From an uncultured Prevotellaceae bacterium (GTDB lineage: Bacteria > Bacteroidota > Bacteroidia > Bacteroidales > Bacteroidaceae), in assembly GCA_937877625.1 (NCBI GenBank), contig CALFJG010000073.1, forward strand, positions 1-54,348: a stretch of 54,348 bases of DNA, written 5' to 3'. Under the pieces are notes generated by a model. It had not been told where the DNA came from, made no database searches, and saw only the letters and a list, made by a program, of their open reading frames with translations. Position numbers and translations under genes: made by a program. Below, piece by piece: positions 9,378 through 18,008 of the stretch. Positions within the stretch are counted from its first letter, which is position 1; each line of letters starts with the position of its first letter.

Positions 9378-10283
9378 CTACGTAGTGGGATGCTTCATTT
9401 TGTCAAAGAGTGCCATAATTCCGTAAAGTTCTTCTTCGGAATTAAAGGGAATGGTGATACGTCCACGCCCTGCTGCGGAGCACGTCATTTGTACCTTTGT
9501 CTTAAAGAAGTTAGATAAGCGTGCTTTTAGCGCATCGTATTCTTGTGGTAGTGCTGCGTTTTTCTTCTTGAGTTTCTTTCCGCCGCTCTGTATGGTCTCG
9601 CCGTTGTTAAGTTGTTTGACCATTTCTTCCACTTGTCGTACGCTGTATCCGTTCTGTATGATATCATTGCATAGTGCCGTTTGCAGATGCGGGTCTCCGA
9701 GCGAGAGCAGTGCGCGTGCGTGTCCTTGGTCGAGGCGTTTATCTTGTAAGGCCAGTTGCACCGGCGCAGCGAGTTTCAAGAGGCGCAACGAGTTGGCAAT
9801 GGTGGCGCGATTTTTTCCTACTTTATCAGAGAGCTGGTCTTGTGTCAAGTCGTACTGCTCAATGAGTTTCTGATACGCCAGGGCTATCTCAATGGGGTTG
9901 AGGTCTTGTCGCTGAATGTTTTCCACGAGAGCCATCTCCATCATGTTTTCGTCGTCGGCGGTGCGGATATAGGCGGGGATCTTTTTCAGCCCTATCTCAC
10001 GCGATGCCCGATAGCGTCTTTCTCCGCTTATGATTTGATAAGTGCCGTCTTCGCGTTGACGAAGCGTGATGGGCTGAATGATACCAAACTCGCGGATGCT
10101 CTGACCCAGTTCAGAGAGTGCCGTTTTGTCAAACTCGCGACGTGGCTGGTTGGGGTTAGCATTGATAAGCTCAATGTCCACTTCGTGAATACTCGAAGAG
10201 CCAGCGGTGTGTATCGTGTCTTCGCCTTGTATCAAAGCACTGAGGCCGCGTCCCAAGGCAGGGTATTTCTTTCTTACAGGCAT
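9378..10283 (-). CDS. parB: chromosome partitioning protein ParB
   Basis: A 301-residue ParB/Spo0J CTPase and DNA-binding clamp. Visible elements: an N-terminal ParA-stimulating KKYPALGRGLSALI segment (5-18), the ParB/sulfiredoxin domain with the C-motif GERRYRA (87-93), the ENIQRQDLNP box (121-130), a helix-turn-helix region (about 145-185, LTQDQLSDKVGKNRATIANSLRLL), and a C-terminal dimerisation domain after a Lys-rich linker (GGKKLKKKNA). Its partner ParA is upstream on the same strand, but the gene pair is separated by 330 nt instead of the usual direct abutment. I found no convincing parS site (GTTTCACGTGAAAC type) in the window. Confidence 0.95.
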   Translation of the reverse strand: MPVRKKYPALGRGLSALIQGEDTIHTAGSSSIHEVDIELINANPNQPRREFDKTALSELGQSIREFGIIQPITLRQREDGTYQIISGERRYRASREIGLKKIPAYIRTADDENMMEMALVENIQRQDLNPIEIALAYQKLIEQYDLTQDQLSDKVGKNRATIANSLRLLKLAAPVQLALQDKRLDQGHARALLSLGDPHLQTALCNDIIQNGYSVRQVEEMVKQLNNGETIQSGGKKLKKKNAALPQEYDALKARLSNFFKTKVQMTCSAAGRGRITIPFNSEEELYGIMALFDKMKHPTT

Positions 10284-10323
10284 TATAGTATATGTGTGTG
10301 AGATAGGAGTTGGTTTAACGTGG

Positions 10324-10570
10324 TTTCTATAAATTAGTTTTGAATTGCTTTTTTGCTTGTTTTTTTGTGTAGATTGGCTTAAGGCTCACAGAAGCGAAGC
10401 GGGCTACGGTTCAAGGGCTTGGAACTATGAACGTTAAGAAGTGACAAGAGCAAACAGTAATAATTCCGTAGAGAATTGAGGAACTCGGCTCTCGGAAGTA
10501 GTGTAAAACCCTTATAGGGCAAGGCTGTGCTTTGTTTGCGATACTTGCTACACAGATAAGTTTTCATTAC
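10324..10570 (-). repeat. dispersed repeat element between parA and parB
   Basis: The 330-nt gap between parB and parA holds no convincing gene. On the minus strand, 10570 down to about 10500 matches the plus-strand segment starting at 43662: ATGAAAAC, then GCAAGTAT, GCAAACAA and TGCCCTATAAGGG are shared in order and spacing. At the other side, 10324-10346 (TTCTATAAATTAGTTTTGAA) matches the left arm of the inverted-repeat element at 51508. An open frame of 73 codons crosses the element but resembles the element's translation at 43662, so I treat it as repeat-derived. Confidence 0.6.
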
Positions 10571-10613
10571 GTCCGACACTGATGTTAAGGAATGGTACAC
10601 GCCTTCTCCTTTA

Positions 10614-11399
10614 TTATTCTTCGCTACGTTTTGGTGCGTTGGCCTTTTTAATTATTTCTTTGGCAAGATTAAGATAGTCCTTTGCTCCTCTGCTCTCTGC
10701 ATTATATAGTATTGCCGGCAAGCCGTGGCTCGGGGCTTCACTGAGTTTCACATTGCGCTGAATAACGGTGCGGAACACCAGTTCTTGGAAGTGGCGCTTC
10801 ACTTCGTCGTAGATTTGTTTTGCCAGACGTAAACGGCTGTCGTACATAGTAAGCAGGAAGCCTTCTATCTCCAATTGCGGGTTGAGCTTCTTCTTGATGA
10901 TACGTATGGTACTCAAGAGCTTCCCTATGCCTTCTAAAGCGAAGTATTCGCACTGCACCGGTATAATCACTCCATCGGCTGCCGAAAGCGCGTTAACGGT
11001 GATTAGTCCGAGCGAGGGTGAACAGTCTATGAGGATGTAGTCGTAGGCGTTGCTAAGCGGCGCAAGCAGGTTTTTTATGATATACTCGCGCCCTTCGAGG
11101 TTGAGCATCTCAATCTCGGCACCTACGAGGTCGATGTGTGAGGGAATGATGTCTAAACTATCAATCTCTGTTGTATATATGGCTTCGCGCGGGTCGGCTT
11201 CTCCGATAAGACATTCATAGAGCGAACAGTCTATCTTGCTAAGGTCAACACCGAGTCCCGATGATGCGTTGGCTTGAGGGTCGGCATCAATCACCAAGAC
11301 ACGTTTTTCAAGAGTAGCGAGCGATGCTGCGAGGTTGATGGTGGTGGTGGTCTTTCCCACGCCGCCTTTTTGGTTGGCTAATGCAATGATTCTTCCCAT
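10614..11399 (-). CDS. parA: chromosome partitioning ATPase ParA (Soj)
   Basis: A 261-residue ParA/MinD-type Walker ATPase that moves the ParB-parS complex on the nucleoid. The deviant Walker A motif KGGVGKTTTT is at 11-20, followed by DADPQANASSGLG, the switch II-like DCSPSLGL, and the typical C-terminal SEAPSHGLPAILYNAESRGAKDYLNLA. Length and start (MGRIIALANQKGGVGK) match the chromosomal Soj family. It has its own promoter at 11527-11557 and heads the minus-strand run that continues into parB and DUF5683. A non-coding repeat element separates it from parB. Confidence 0.95.
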   Translation of the reverse strand: MGRIIALANQKGGVGKTTTTINLAASLATLEKRVLVIDADPQANASSGLGVDLSKIDCSLYECLIGEADPREAIYTTEIDSLDIIPSHIDLVGAEIEMLNLEGREYIIKNLLAPLSNAYDYILIDCSPSLGLITVNALSAADGVIIPVQCEYFALEGIGKLLSTIRIIKKKLNPQLEIEGFLLTMYDSRLRLAKQIYDEVKRHFQELVFRTVIQRNVKLSEAPSHGLPAILYNAESRGAKDYLNLAKEIIKKANAPKRSEE

Positions 11400-11526
11400 G
11401 TTTCGTTCGGTTTGTTTTTCGTCAGGTGGTCGCTTGTTTTTTTTGATACGTTTAATCTTCCTGTTGGTGTTTGCAGGGCATAGTTTTTACTTTTTCCGGC
11501 GAGCCGCCGAACGCATAATATGCGCG

Positions 11527-11557
11527 CAAAGTTAGTTTTTTTTCCGTGTTTAGCCAA
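11527..11557 (-). promoter_or_regulatory. parA promoter
   Basis: On the minus strand a TTG at 11557-11555 is followed after 20 nt by TAACTTTG (11534-11527), a good Bacteroidetes TTG-N19/20-TAnnTTTG promoter. The leader to the parA ATG is about 125 nt. The 322-nt gene-free stretch 11400-11721 holds only this promoter and the divergent tRNA promoter. Confidence 0.65.
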
Positions 11558-11647
11558 GGTTGAGTGCTAAATAGCCTTAAAATGCGCCGCCGCGAGGCAC
11601 TTAATATCGGTTTTTTGGCGTTTGGGTTGAAAAAAAATTCGGAAATG

Positions 11648-11678
11648 TTTGGCATATTACATTCTTGTCGTACTTTTG
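11648..11678 (+). promoter_or_regulatory. tRNA-Gln promoter
   Basis: TTTG at 11648-11651, 19 nt spacer, TACTTTTG at 11671-11678. The spacing fits the Bacteroidetes primary sigma factor exactly, about 40 nt before the mature tRNA. Confidence 0.7.
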
Positions 11679-11721
11679 CAGACGCTTAGAGGAAACGCGG
11701 TGTTTCCCAAGCGCAAAACAT

Positions 11722-11792
11722 TGGGGTATGGTGTAATGGTAACACTGCAGATTCTGGTCCTGCCTTTCCTGGTTCGAATCCGGGTACCCCAA
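11722..11792 (+). tRNA. tRNA-Gln(CTG)
   Basis: A 71-nt cloverleaf: acceptor TGGGGTA pairs with TACCCCA, discriminator A, anticodon loop TTCTGGT giving anticodon CTG (reads CAG), T-loop GGTTCGAATCC. The top pair of the anticodon stem is A-C. CCA is not encoded. It is followed by a strong terminator. Confidence 0.92.
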
Positions 11793-11833
11793 CGTCTTTT
11801 TATTTTAAGAGTTTTAAGTAGTAAGTTAACTTT

Positions 11834-11873
11834 AAGTAGCAGCGAGTGTGTGCATTGTCTCTCGTTGCTACTT
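11834..11873 (+). terminator. terminator after tRNA-Gln
   Basis: A 13-bp stem (AAGTAGCAGCGAG / CTCGTTGCTACTT, one G-T pair) with a 14-nt loop and a following TTTCTTTT tract. The rest of the 310-nt gap before ileS (11793-12102) shows only the ileS -7 box. Confidence 0.85.
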
Positions 11874-12029
11874 TTCTTTTGGTAAGCAACACGGCGAGCG
11901 AGGAGCCGCTTTCGGGGGTCAGCCAATATCTTCCTCTGCTCATAAACTCGGCTTCGCGAAAAGCGACGTGCCGATGGGTAAGGTGTTGAAAAAAAAGGCG
12001 TTTTTCTTTATTTTACGTGTCTGTTGTGC

Positions 12030-12037
12030 TACCTTTG
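12030..12037 (+). promoter_or_regulatory. -7 box upstream of ileS
   Basis: TACCTTTG matches TAnnTTTG, 65 nt before the ileS ATG. No clear TTG is present 19-20 nt upstream, so the -33 element is weak or absent. No T-box or other leader structure was recognised. Confidence 0.5.
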
Positions 12038-12102
12038 CGCGCGAATTTTTGAAAAACCTTGCTTTGTTTTAGAGCAATAATCTAATCTCTTATTCCTTTT
12101 TT

Positions 12103-15100
12103 ATGGCTGAGAAATTTCAAGAGCGTAGCAAACTTAATCTTTTTAGCATCAACCAAGAAGTACTTGCCGACTGGGACGCACAAGACCTTTTCCATAAATC
12201 AATGAGTGAGCGCGAGGGTTGCCCCTCGTACGTTTTTTATGAAGGGCCTCCCTCTGCCAACGGCCATCCCGGTATCCACCACGTAATGGCTCGCACGATA
12301 AAGGATGTGTTTTGCCGCTATAAAACGATGAAGGGCTTTCAGGTAAAACGCAAGGCGGGTTGGGACACCCACGGCCTGCCGGTGGAACTCGGCGTAGAGA
12401 AAGAGCTCGGCATCACCAAAGAAGATATAGGCCGCAGCATTTCTATTGAGGATTACAACAAGGCTTGCCGTACCAACGTAATGAAGTTTACGGCGGAGTG
12501 GAAAGAGCTGAGCCACCTTATGGGTTATTGGGTGGATATGGAGCATCCTTATATCACCTACGACAATGCTTATATCGAAACCCTCTGGTGGCTGCTGCGC
12601 CAGCTCTACGATAAGGGCTTGCTCTACAAAGGCTATACCATTCAGCCTTATAGCCCCGCCGCCGGCACCGGCCTCTCGTCGCACGAACTTAATCTGCCCG
12701 GTTGTTATCGCGATGTGAAGGACACCACCGTTACAGCACAGTTTCGTATCCTTGATCCGCTGCCCGAGATGCAAGGGTGGGGAGAGGCAGCCTTTCTTGC
12801 CTGGACCACCACGCCGTGGACGCTCCCTTCCAATTGTGCGCTCTGCGTAGGCCCGAAGATAAAGTATGTGGCTGTGCGCACTTTTAACCCCTACACGGGA
12901 ACTCCTGTCACCGCCGTGATGGCAGAGGCACGCCTCGCTGCTTATCTCAATCCCGAAGGGGCTAATACGTCGCTCAACGCTTATCAGAAAGGCGACAAAG
13001 TTATTCCCTACGAAGTGGTGGCCTCGTGGACGGGCGAAGAACTCCTCGGTCTGCACTACGAGCAACTCATGCCGTGGGTAAACCCCGGCGAGGGTGCTTT
13101 CCGTGTAATTCCCGGCGACTATGTCACCACCGACGACGGTACGGGTATCGTACACATCGCAGGCACGTTTGGTGCCGACGATATGCACGTGTCGCGTCTC
13201 AACGGCGTACCCGCTATGCTCCTTATCAACAAGCAGGGCAAGCAAGTACCGATGGTTGACCCCCAAGGTCGCTTCTACCGCATAGCGGATTTGGACGAGG
13301 CTTTTGTGGAGGAGCGTGTCAATGTAGCGCGCTACAGCGAGTTTGCGGGACGCTATGTAAAAAATGCCTACGATGCCTCCCTCACCGACAAAGACGAGAC
13401 GCTTGACGTGAGCCTCTGTATGGATATGAAAGCCCGAGGCCAGGCCTTCCGTATAGAAAAGCACGTCCACAGCTATCCCCACTGCTGGCGCACCGATAAA
13501 CCCGTCCTCTACTATCCGCTCGATTCCTGGTTCATCCGCAGCACCGCCGCCAAAGAACGTATGCAGGAGCTCAACAAGTCCATCCGCTGGAAACCCGAGA
13601 GTACCGGCACGGGACGTTTCGGTAAGTGGCTTGAAAACCTCAACGACTGGAATCTTTCCCGCTCCCGCTTCTGGGGCACACCGCTTCCTATCTGGCGCAG
13701 CGAAAGCGGTGAGGAAAAGTGTATCGGCTCTATCGACGAACTCTTTGCCGAGATAGAAAAAGCCGTTGCTGCAGGGCTTATGCCGAGCAACCCGCTCAAG
13801 GATGCCGGCTTTGTACCGGGCGATTATTCCGCCGACAACTATAAGAAGATCGACCTCCACCGCCCCTATGTTGACCGTATCGTACTGCTCAGCAGCCAAG
13901 GCGAGCCTATGCAGCGTGAGCCCGACCTTATCGACGTGTGGTTCGACAGCGGCTCTATGCCCTACGCTCAGATACACTATCCCTTTGAAAACCGCGAGCT
14001 CCTCGACACCCGCACTGTCTATCCCGCCGACTTTATCGCCGAAGGCGTTGACCAGACGCGCGGATGGTTCTTCACGCTCCACGCCATTGCCACTATGGTG
14101 TTCGACAGCGTCGCATTTAAGACCGTTATCAGCAATGGCTTGGTGCTTGACAAGAAAGGCGAAAAGATGTCCAAACACCTCGGCAACACCGTTGACCCCT
14201 TCGCCGCCATACGCCAGCACGGTACCGACCCCTTGCGCTGGTATATGATTACCAACTCCTCGCCCTGGGACAACCTCAAGTTCGACGAGGCAGGCGTGGA
14301 GGAAGTGGCGCGTAGCTTCTTTGGCAAACTCTTCCAGACGTACTCTTTCCTCACGATGTATGCCAATGTGGACGGCTTTGACAACAGTGCCGCTCCTGTA
14401 CCCTACGACGAGCGTGCCGAGATAGACCGCTGGATACTCTCGGAGCTCAACACGCTCGTGCAAGAAGTCACCGCCGCTTACGACGACTACGAACCCACGC
14501 GTACCGGGCGAATGATTTCCGCCTTTGTCATAGAAAACCTCAGCAACTGGTTCGTGCGCCTGAGCCGCAAACGCTACTGGGCCGGCGAGATGAGCCAGGA
14601 CAAACTCTCAGCCTATCAGACGCTCTACACCTGTCTGCTCACCGTGGCAAAACTAATGGCACCTATCGCTCCGTTCTTTGCCGACCGCTTATATAAAGAC
14701 CTCACCGCCGGCACCACAACGGGGGGCTGTGAGAGTGTACACCTCGACCGCTTCCCCGAGGCCAACGACGCCTTGATAGATAAGGAGTTGGAGCGGCGTA
14801 TGCAGCTCGCACAGCGTATCACGTCAATGGTACTCGCCCTGCGAAAGAAAGAGCGTGTTATCGTGCGCCAGCCGCTACGTCGCATTGCCATTCCCGCCAC
14901 CGACGAACGCCTCAAAGCCGATATCAATGCCGTGCGCCGCTTGATACTCGACGAGGTAAACGTTAAGGAACTTAACTTTGTAGAAACCGGCCTGCTGCAA
15001 AAAAGCGTGAAGTGCAACTTCCGTGTGATGGGCAAGAAATTTGGTAAGCTGATGAAAGCCGTCGCCGCCGCAGTAGGTGCTATGAGCCAAGCCGACATCG

Positions 15101-15516
15101 CTCGCCTCGAAACCGAAGGCCGTATCTCGCTTCTTATAGAGGGCAACGATACCTTCGTAGAACGCGACGATGTAGAAATCATTTCGCAGGACATTCCCGG
15201 ATGGTCCGTAGAGCACGATGGTACACTAACCGTGGCACTCGACCTCACCATCGATGATGAGTTGCGCCGCGAGGGTCTCGCACGCGAGGTGGTGAAACGC
15301 ATTCAGGCCTACCGCAAAGAGAGTGGATTTGAGATTACCGACCGCATACGCATCCGTTTTGAGGACAACGCACTCCTGCGTCAGGCCGTCACCGCCCACT
15401 ACGACTATATCGCCACACAAGTGCTGGCGCAGCAAATAGACTTTGGCCCCACACAGGCCGATGTACAATTCGACTTCGACACGTTCCGAGCCGCCGCCAG
15501 CATAGAAAAAGTGTAA
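12103..15516 (+). CDS. ileS: isoleucyl-tRNA synthetase
   Basis: A 1137-residue class I aminoacyl-tRNA synthetase charging tRNA-Ile in the cytoplasm. The HIGH-type motif is HPGIHH (55-60) within PSANGHPGIHHVMARTIKD; GWDTHGLPVE follows; the editing (CP1) domain includes the TTTPWTLPSN segment; and the KMSKS motif is KMSKH at 688-692. The length over 1100 aa and the lack of C-terminal zinc-finger cysteines fit the long bacterial/eukaryotic-like IleS2 type usual in Bacteroidetes, a type often less sensitive to mupirocin (family knowledge; not shown by sequence alone). It begins a plus-strand run with the TraR/DksA-type gene and lspA. Confidence 0.97.
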   Translation: MAEKFQERSKLNLFSINQEVLADWDAQDLFHKSMSEREGCPSYVFYEGPPSANGHPGIHHVMARTIKDVFCRYKTMKGFQVKRKAGWDTHGLPVELGVEKELGITKEDIGRSISIEDYNKACRTNVMKFTAEWKELSHLMGYWVDMEHPYITYDNAYIETLWWLLRQLYDKGLLYKGYTIQPYSPAAGTGLSSHELNLPGCYRDVKDTTVTAQFRILDPLPEMQGWGEAAFLAWTTTPWTLPSNCALCVGPKIKYVAVRTFNPYTGTPVTAVMAEARLAAYLNPEGANTSLNAYQKGDKVIPYEVVASWTGEELLGLHYEQLMPWVNPGEGAFRVIPGDYVTTDDGTGIVHIAGTFGADDMHVSRLNGVPAMLLINKQGKQVPMVDPQGRFYRIADLDEAFVEERVNVARYSEFAGRYVKNAYDASLTDKDETLDVSLCMDMKARGQAFRIEKHVHSYPHCWRTDKPVLYYPLDSWFIRSTAAKERMQELNKSIRWKPESTGTGRFGKWLENLNDWNLSRSRFWGTPLPIWRSESGEEKCIGSIDELFAEIEKAVAAGLMPSNPLKDAGFVPGDYSADNYKKIDLHRPYVDRIVLLSSQGEPMQREPDLIDVWFDSGSMPYAQIHYPFENRELLDTRTVYPADFIAEGVDQTRGWFFTLHAIATMVFDSVAFKTVISNGLVLDKKGEKMSKHLGNTVDPFAAIRQHGTDPLRWYMITNSSPWDNLKFDEAGVEEVARSFFGKLFQTYSFLTMYANVDGFDNSAAPVPYDERAEIDRWILSELNTLVQEVTAAYDDYEPTRTGRMISAFVIENLSNWFVRLSRKRYWAGEMSQDKLSAYQTLYTCLLTVAKLMAPIAPFFADRLYKDLTAGTTTGGCESVHLDRFPEANDALIDKELERRMQLAQRITSMVLALRKKERVIVRQPLRRIAIPATDERLKADINAVRRLILDEVNVKELNFVETGLLQKSVKCNFRVMGKKFGKLMKAVAAAVGAMSQADIARLETEGRISLLIEGNDTFVERDDVEIISQDIPGWSVEHDGTLTVALDLTIDDELRREGLAREVVKRIQAYRKESGFEITDRIRIRFEDNALLRQAVTAHYDYIATQVLAQQIDFGPTQADVQFDFDTFRAAASIEKV

Positions 15517-15557
15517 CATATTTCATTCGGTATAAACATCCTTTGGTCAAATATCCT

Positions 15558-15565
15558 TACCTTTG
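15558..15565 (+). promoter_or_regulatory. -7 box upstream of the TraR/DksA-type gene
   Basis: TACCTTTG, a perfect TAnnTTTG, 66 nt before the ATG at 15632. It shows that the longer open frame starting at a TTG at 15563 is not the real start, because that TTG lies within the promoter box. Confidence 0.5.
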
Positions 15566-15631
15566 GCCGCGATAACTAACAAAGGGGAGCGTTTCTTGCC
15601 GAAGACAAACCCCGTAAAACCCAATTCCACT

Positions 15632-16018
15632 ATGGCAGAAAAAACACGTTATAGCGACGAAGAGTTGCAGGAGTTCAAGGAACTCATTCAGCAGAAACTC
15701 GAACTGGCACGCGCCGACTACGAACAGATAATGGACACGCTCACGGGCAGGAATACTAACGACGTGAGCGATACGTCACCCACCTACAAGGCACTCGAAG
15801 AAGGCTCGCTCACACAGTCGAAAGAGGAACTCACTAATATGGCAGCGCGCCAGCAAAAGTTTATCCAAGGCTTACAGGCAGCACTCGTGCGCATCGAGAA
15901 CAAGACGTATGGCGTTTGCCGTGTCACCGGGAAACTGATACCCAAGGAACGTCTGCGCGCCGTGCCACACGCCACACTTAGCATAGAGGCTAAGCAGATG
16001 CGCGACCACAAGCGTTGA
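15632..16018 (+). CDS. TraR/DksA-type transcriptional regulator
   Basis: 128 residues from the ATG at 15632 (MAEKTRYSDEEL). An N-terminal coiled-coil (about 8-85) is followed by the C4-zinc-finger-like segment YGVCRVTGKLIPKERLRAVPHATLSIEAK. Only one cysteine remains of the four zinc ligands of classical DksA, a form frequent in Bacteroidetes. By family it would bind RNA polymerase through the secondary channel and modulate (p)ppGpp-responsive promoters, which fits the presence of rel in the window; this role is inferred. The gene lies between ileS and lspA, and the lspA start follows 34 nt after its stop. Confidence 0.85.
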   Translation: MAEKTRYSDEELQEFKELIQQKLELARADYEQIMDTLTGRNTNDVSDTSPTYKALEEGSLTQSKEELTNMAARQQKFIQGLQAALVRIENKTYGVCRVTGKLIPKERLRAVPHATLSIEAKQMRDHKR

Positions 16019-16052
16019 ATACCGCTCCTCCCACCATAATCCTCCTTGCTCC

Positions 16053-16724
16053 GTGCGTAAACGTACACTTATAGCCACCATCGTTGTCCTATCCGTCATT
16101 GTGATAGACCAAGCCGTAAAGTTTGCGGTGAAAACCACGATGTCCCTTCACGAGCGCATCGCCGTGACATCGTGGTTTGAAATTTTCTTCACCGAAAACC
16201 GTGGTATGGCCTTCGGAATGGACTTCGTCGGTACGATGGCCCTTACACTATTTCGCGTAGTGGCCATCGTCTTTTTTATCTACTATCTTGCACGCCTCAT
16301 ACGCCGCAAGGCTTCGGTTCCGGTGATAGTTTGTCTCGCTTTGGTCATTGCGGGTGCCGCCGGCAACGTCATCGACAACTGCTTCTACGGCCTTATCTTC
16401 TCCGAGAGCCCCGAGGCCTACTTCTTTCAAGGGCCGGCTTCGCTCGTGCCTTTTGGCCAGGGCTACGGCGATTTCCTCTCGGGGAAAGTGGTAGATATGT
16501 TCTACTTCCCGTTGTGGCAGTGGCCCGAGTGGATGCCCTTTGTGGGCGGGCAGATGTTTTTCAACGCCGTGTTCAATGTGGCCGATGCCGCAATTACCTG
16601 CGGAGCCGTGGCGTTGCTCATACTCTATTACGTGCGTGCCTACCGTCAGAGCCAGGCCGAAAAAGTAGCCGCGCAAGCCGAGGACGCACAGAGCGATGCC
16701 CCAATCGTGAAGCCTAACGACTAA
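16053..16724 (+). CDS. lspA: lipoprotein signal peptidase (signal peptidase II)
   Basis: A 223-residue inner-membrane aspartyl protease that cleaves prolipoprotein signal peptides. It begins with a GTG. Four hydrophobic segments are visible (about 7-25, 60-82, 88-108 and 170-193). Conserved residues include the ENRGMAFG segment (49-55), GNVIDN with Asp108, VVDMFYFP with Asp148 and FNVADAAI with Asp178; the last two are the expected catalytic pair. It is longer than E. coli LspA because of an insertion between GNVIDN and VVDMF and a C-terminal tail, both common in Bacteroidales. The next gene, a lipoprotein and potential substrate, starts 5 nt after its stop. Confidence 0.95.
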   Translation: MRKRTLIATIVVLSVIVIDQAVKFAVKTTMSLHERIAVTSWFEIFFTENRGMAFGMDFVGTMALTLFRVVAIVFFIYYLARLIRRKASVPVIVCLALVIAGAAGNVIDNCFYGLIFSESPEAYFFQGPASLVPFGQGYGDFLSGKVVDMFYFPLWQWPEWMPFVGGQMFFNAVFNVADAAITCGAVALLILYYVRAYRQSQAEKVAAQAEDAQSDAPIVKPND

Positions 16725-16729
16725 TCATT

Positions 16730-17683
16730 GTGATGGTGCGCCGGACCTCCCTCCCGTTTTTTCTGTTGTTGCTCCTCGTAGCACTGGTGGCCTGTGGCGG
16801 CAGGCCGAAGGGCGTGTTACGCCCGGGAAAGATGGAGGATGTGCTCTACGATTACCATCTCGCCTATGCCGTGTCGTTCAACGACGGGCGGTCTGCCGCC
16901 GAGCGCGACCGCCGCTACGAAGAGGCGGTGTTTGCGAAGCACGCCGTCACGGCCGATGAGTTTTATGCCTCGCTGCGCTACTACGAGACGCACCCCGATG
17001 AGTTCAGCCGTATCTACGACCACCTGAATGAGCGTTTCAGCGGACAGCGCAGCGTACGCCAGGCGGCGACACCGACAAACGACGACGAAACCCGTGGGCG
17101 CGACATCTGGGCGGGGCAACGCTTCTTTGTTCTTTCGGCTAATGAGGTCAATCGGCGTGAGTTTGAAATCAAGGTGCCGCACAACATTAAGGCGGGCGAC
17201 CGTTTCGAGTGGACGTTTGATTTACAATGGATCTATTCCGAGGGACGCAAGAACGGCACAGCGTTGCTCGTGCTTCATTTCCCCGGCGATAGTACAGCCA
17301 CCTTCTCACAACCGCTCTACGGCTCGGGCCGACAAACCCTCGTGGCCAACGTGGGGAAGACGTCGCCCGAGAGCATCAGCGGCTTTATCTATCAGGAATG
17401 TGCGTGGAGCAAAAAGGCACGTCTGCTTGTGGTGTCCAACGTAGCCCTGCGCATCATCCCACGACCCGAGGTATCAGTGCCCGAAGGCACACCGAGCGAC
17501 ACCCTACACACACGCCCGCACAAACCACTCCGATCCGACAGCACACGAGCCGCGTCAGACACACTGCCTGCACCACAACCGCTGCCCGAAAGGGGATATC
17601 GCCTCTCGCGCGAGGAAGGCGAGCACCGCATACTCGATAGTGTGAGAAAACACGAGCGTGGACGACAGCCACACTTCAGATGA
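16730..17683 (+). CDS. DUF4296 lipoprotein
   Basis: A 317-residue lipoprotein with a type II signal (FLLLLLVALVAC, lipobox Cys22). Residues about 28-110 carry the DUF4296 pattern (RPGKMEDVLYDYHLAYAVSF, then YDHLNERF). The remainder has beta-rich stretches (FEIKVPHNIKAGDRFEWTFDLQW) and a Pro/Arg/Ser-rich end. Function unknown. It follows lspA with a 5-nt gap, an arrangement typical of Bacteroidales. The downstream 325 nt (17684-18008) hold no gene but contain a palindromic repeat array. Confidence 0.8.
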   Translation: MMVRRTSLPFFLLLLLVALVACGGRPKGVLRPGKMEDVLYDYHLAYAVSFNDGRSAAERDRRYEEAVFAKHAVTADEFYASLRYYETHPDEFSRIYDHLNERFSGQRSVRQAATPTNDDETRGRDIWAGQRFFVLSANEVNRREFEIKVPHNIKAGDRFEWTFDLQWIYSEGRKNGTALLVLHFPGDSTATFSQPLYGSGRQTLVANVGKTSPESISGFIYQECAWSKKARLLVVSNVALRIIPRPEVSVPEGTPSDTLHTRPHKPLRSDSTRAASDTLPAPQPLPERGYRLSREEGEHRILDSVRKHERGRQPHFR

Positions 17684-17834
17684 CGAGCCAACATACAACG
17701 ACTCGACGTTCGCTCAAATGCTTCCTTATTTTTTCCATCCCCAACGGCGATACCAATTCTCAAAACGGCAAGAGGACTACTCCCACCAACGATTATTTTT
17801 CTCCCTCCGACGAAATGGCTTAAAGCACCTAAGA

Positions 17835-17920
17835 AAAACTTAGTCCTTTTGATTTTAAAATCAAAGCCTTTGATTTTAAAATCAATCGGATTGATTTTAA
17901 AATCAATCGGACTATGTTTT
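17835..17920. repeat. three palindromes with exact 21-bp period inside an inverted repeat
   Basis: TTGATTTTAAAATCAA occurs three times: 17849-17864 (extended to 18 bp at 17848-17865), 17870-17885 and 17891-17906 (extended at 17890-17907). The centres lie at 17856.5, 17877.5 and 17898.5, exactly 21 bp apart. The block is closed by AAAACTTAGTCC (17835-17846) and GGACTATGTTTT (17909-17920), an inverted repeat with one mismatch. It lies between the DUF4296 gene and the small ORF before comEC. Confidence 0.92.
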
Positions 17921-18008
17921 GCTGCCTCCCAATAGCGAAAAATCATAGTGCCGCCGATTATTTTTTTCAAGCCACATTTTAACTTTTCTTCCACCGCTTC
18001 TTTTTTTT

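Noticed and set aside
10313..10327. parS-like GTTTAACGTGGTTTC upstream of parB
   Set aside because: Only the left part matches the parS consensus; the right half is not palindromic.
10379..10600. 73-codon minus-strand ORF between parA and parB
   Set aside because: Its N-terminus is the translation of the repeat also found at 43662, so it is more likely non-coding repeat DNA.
11601..11926. Minus-strand ORFs across tRNA-Gln
   Set aside because: Translations of tRNA antisense and terminator; no family resemblance.
12199..14463. 754-codon open frame antisense to ileS
   Set aside because: It lies fully inside ileS, has no domain pattern and is explained by codon bias of the sense gene.
17392..17994. 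200-codon minus-strand ORF with DFKIK heptads
   Set aside because: The heptads are the translation of the 21-bp palindrome array; the rest is antisense to the DUF4296 gene.
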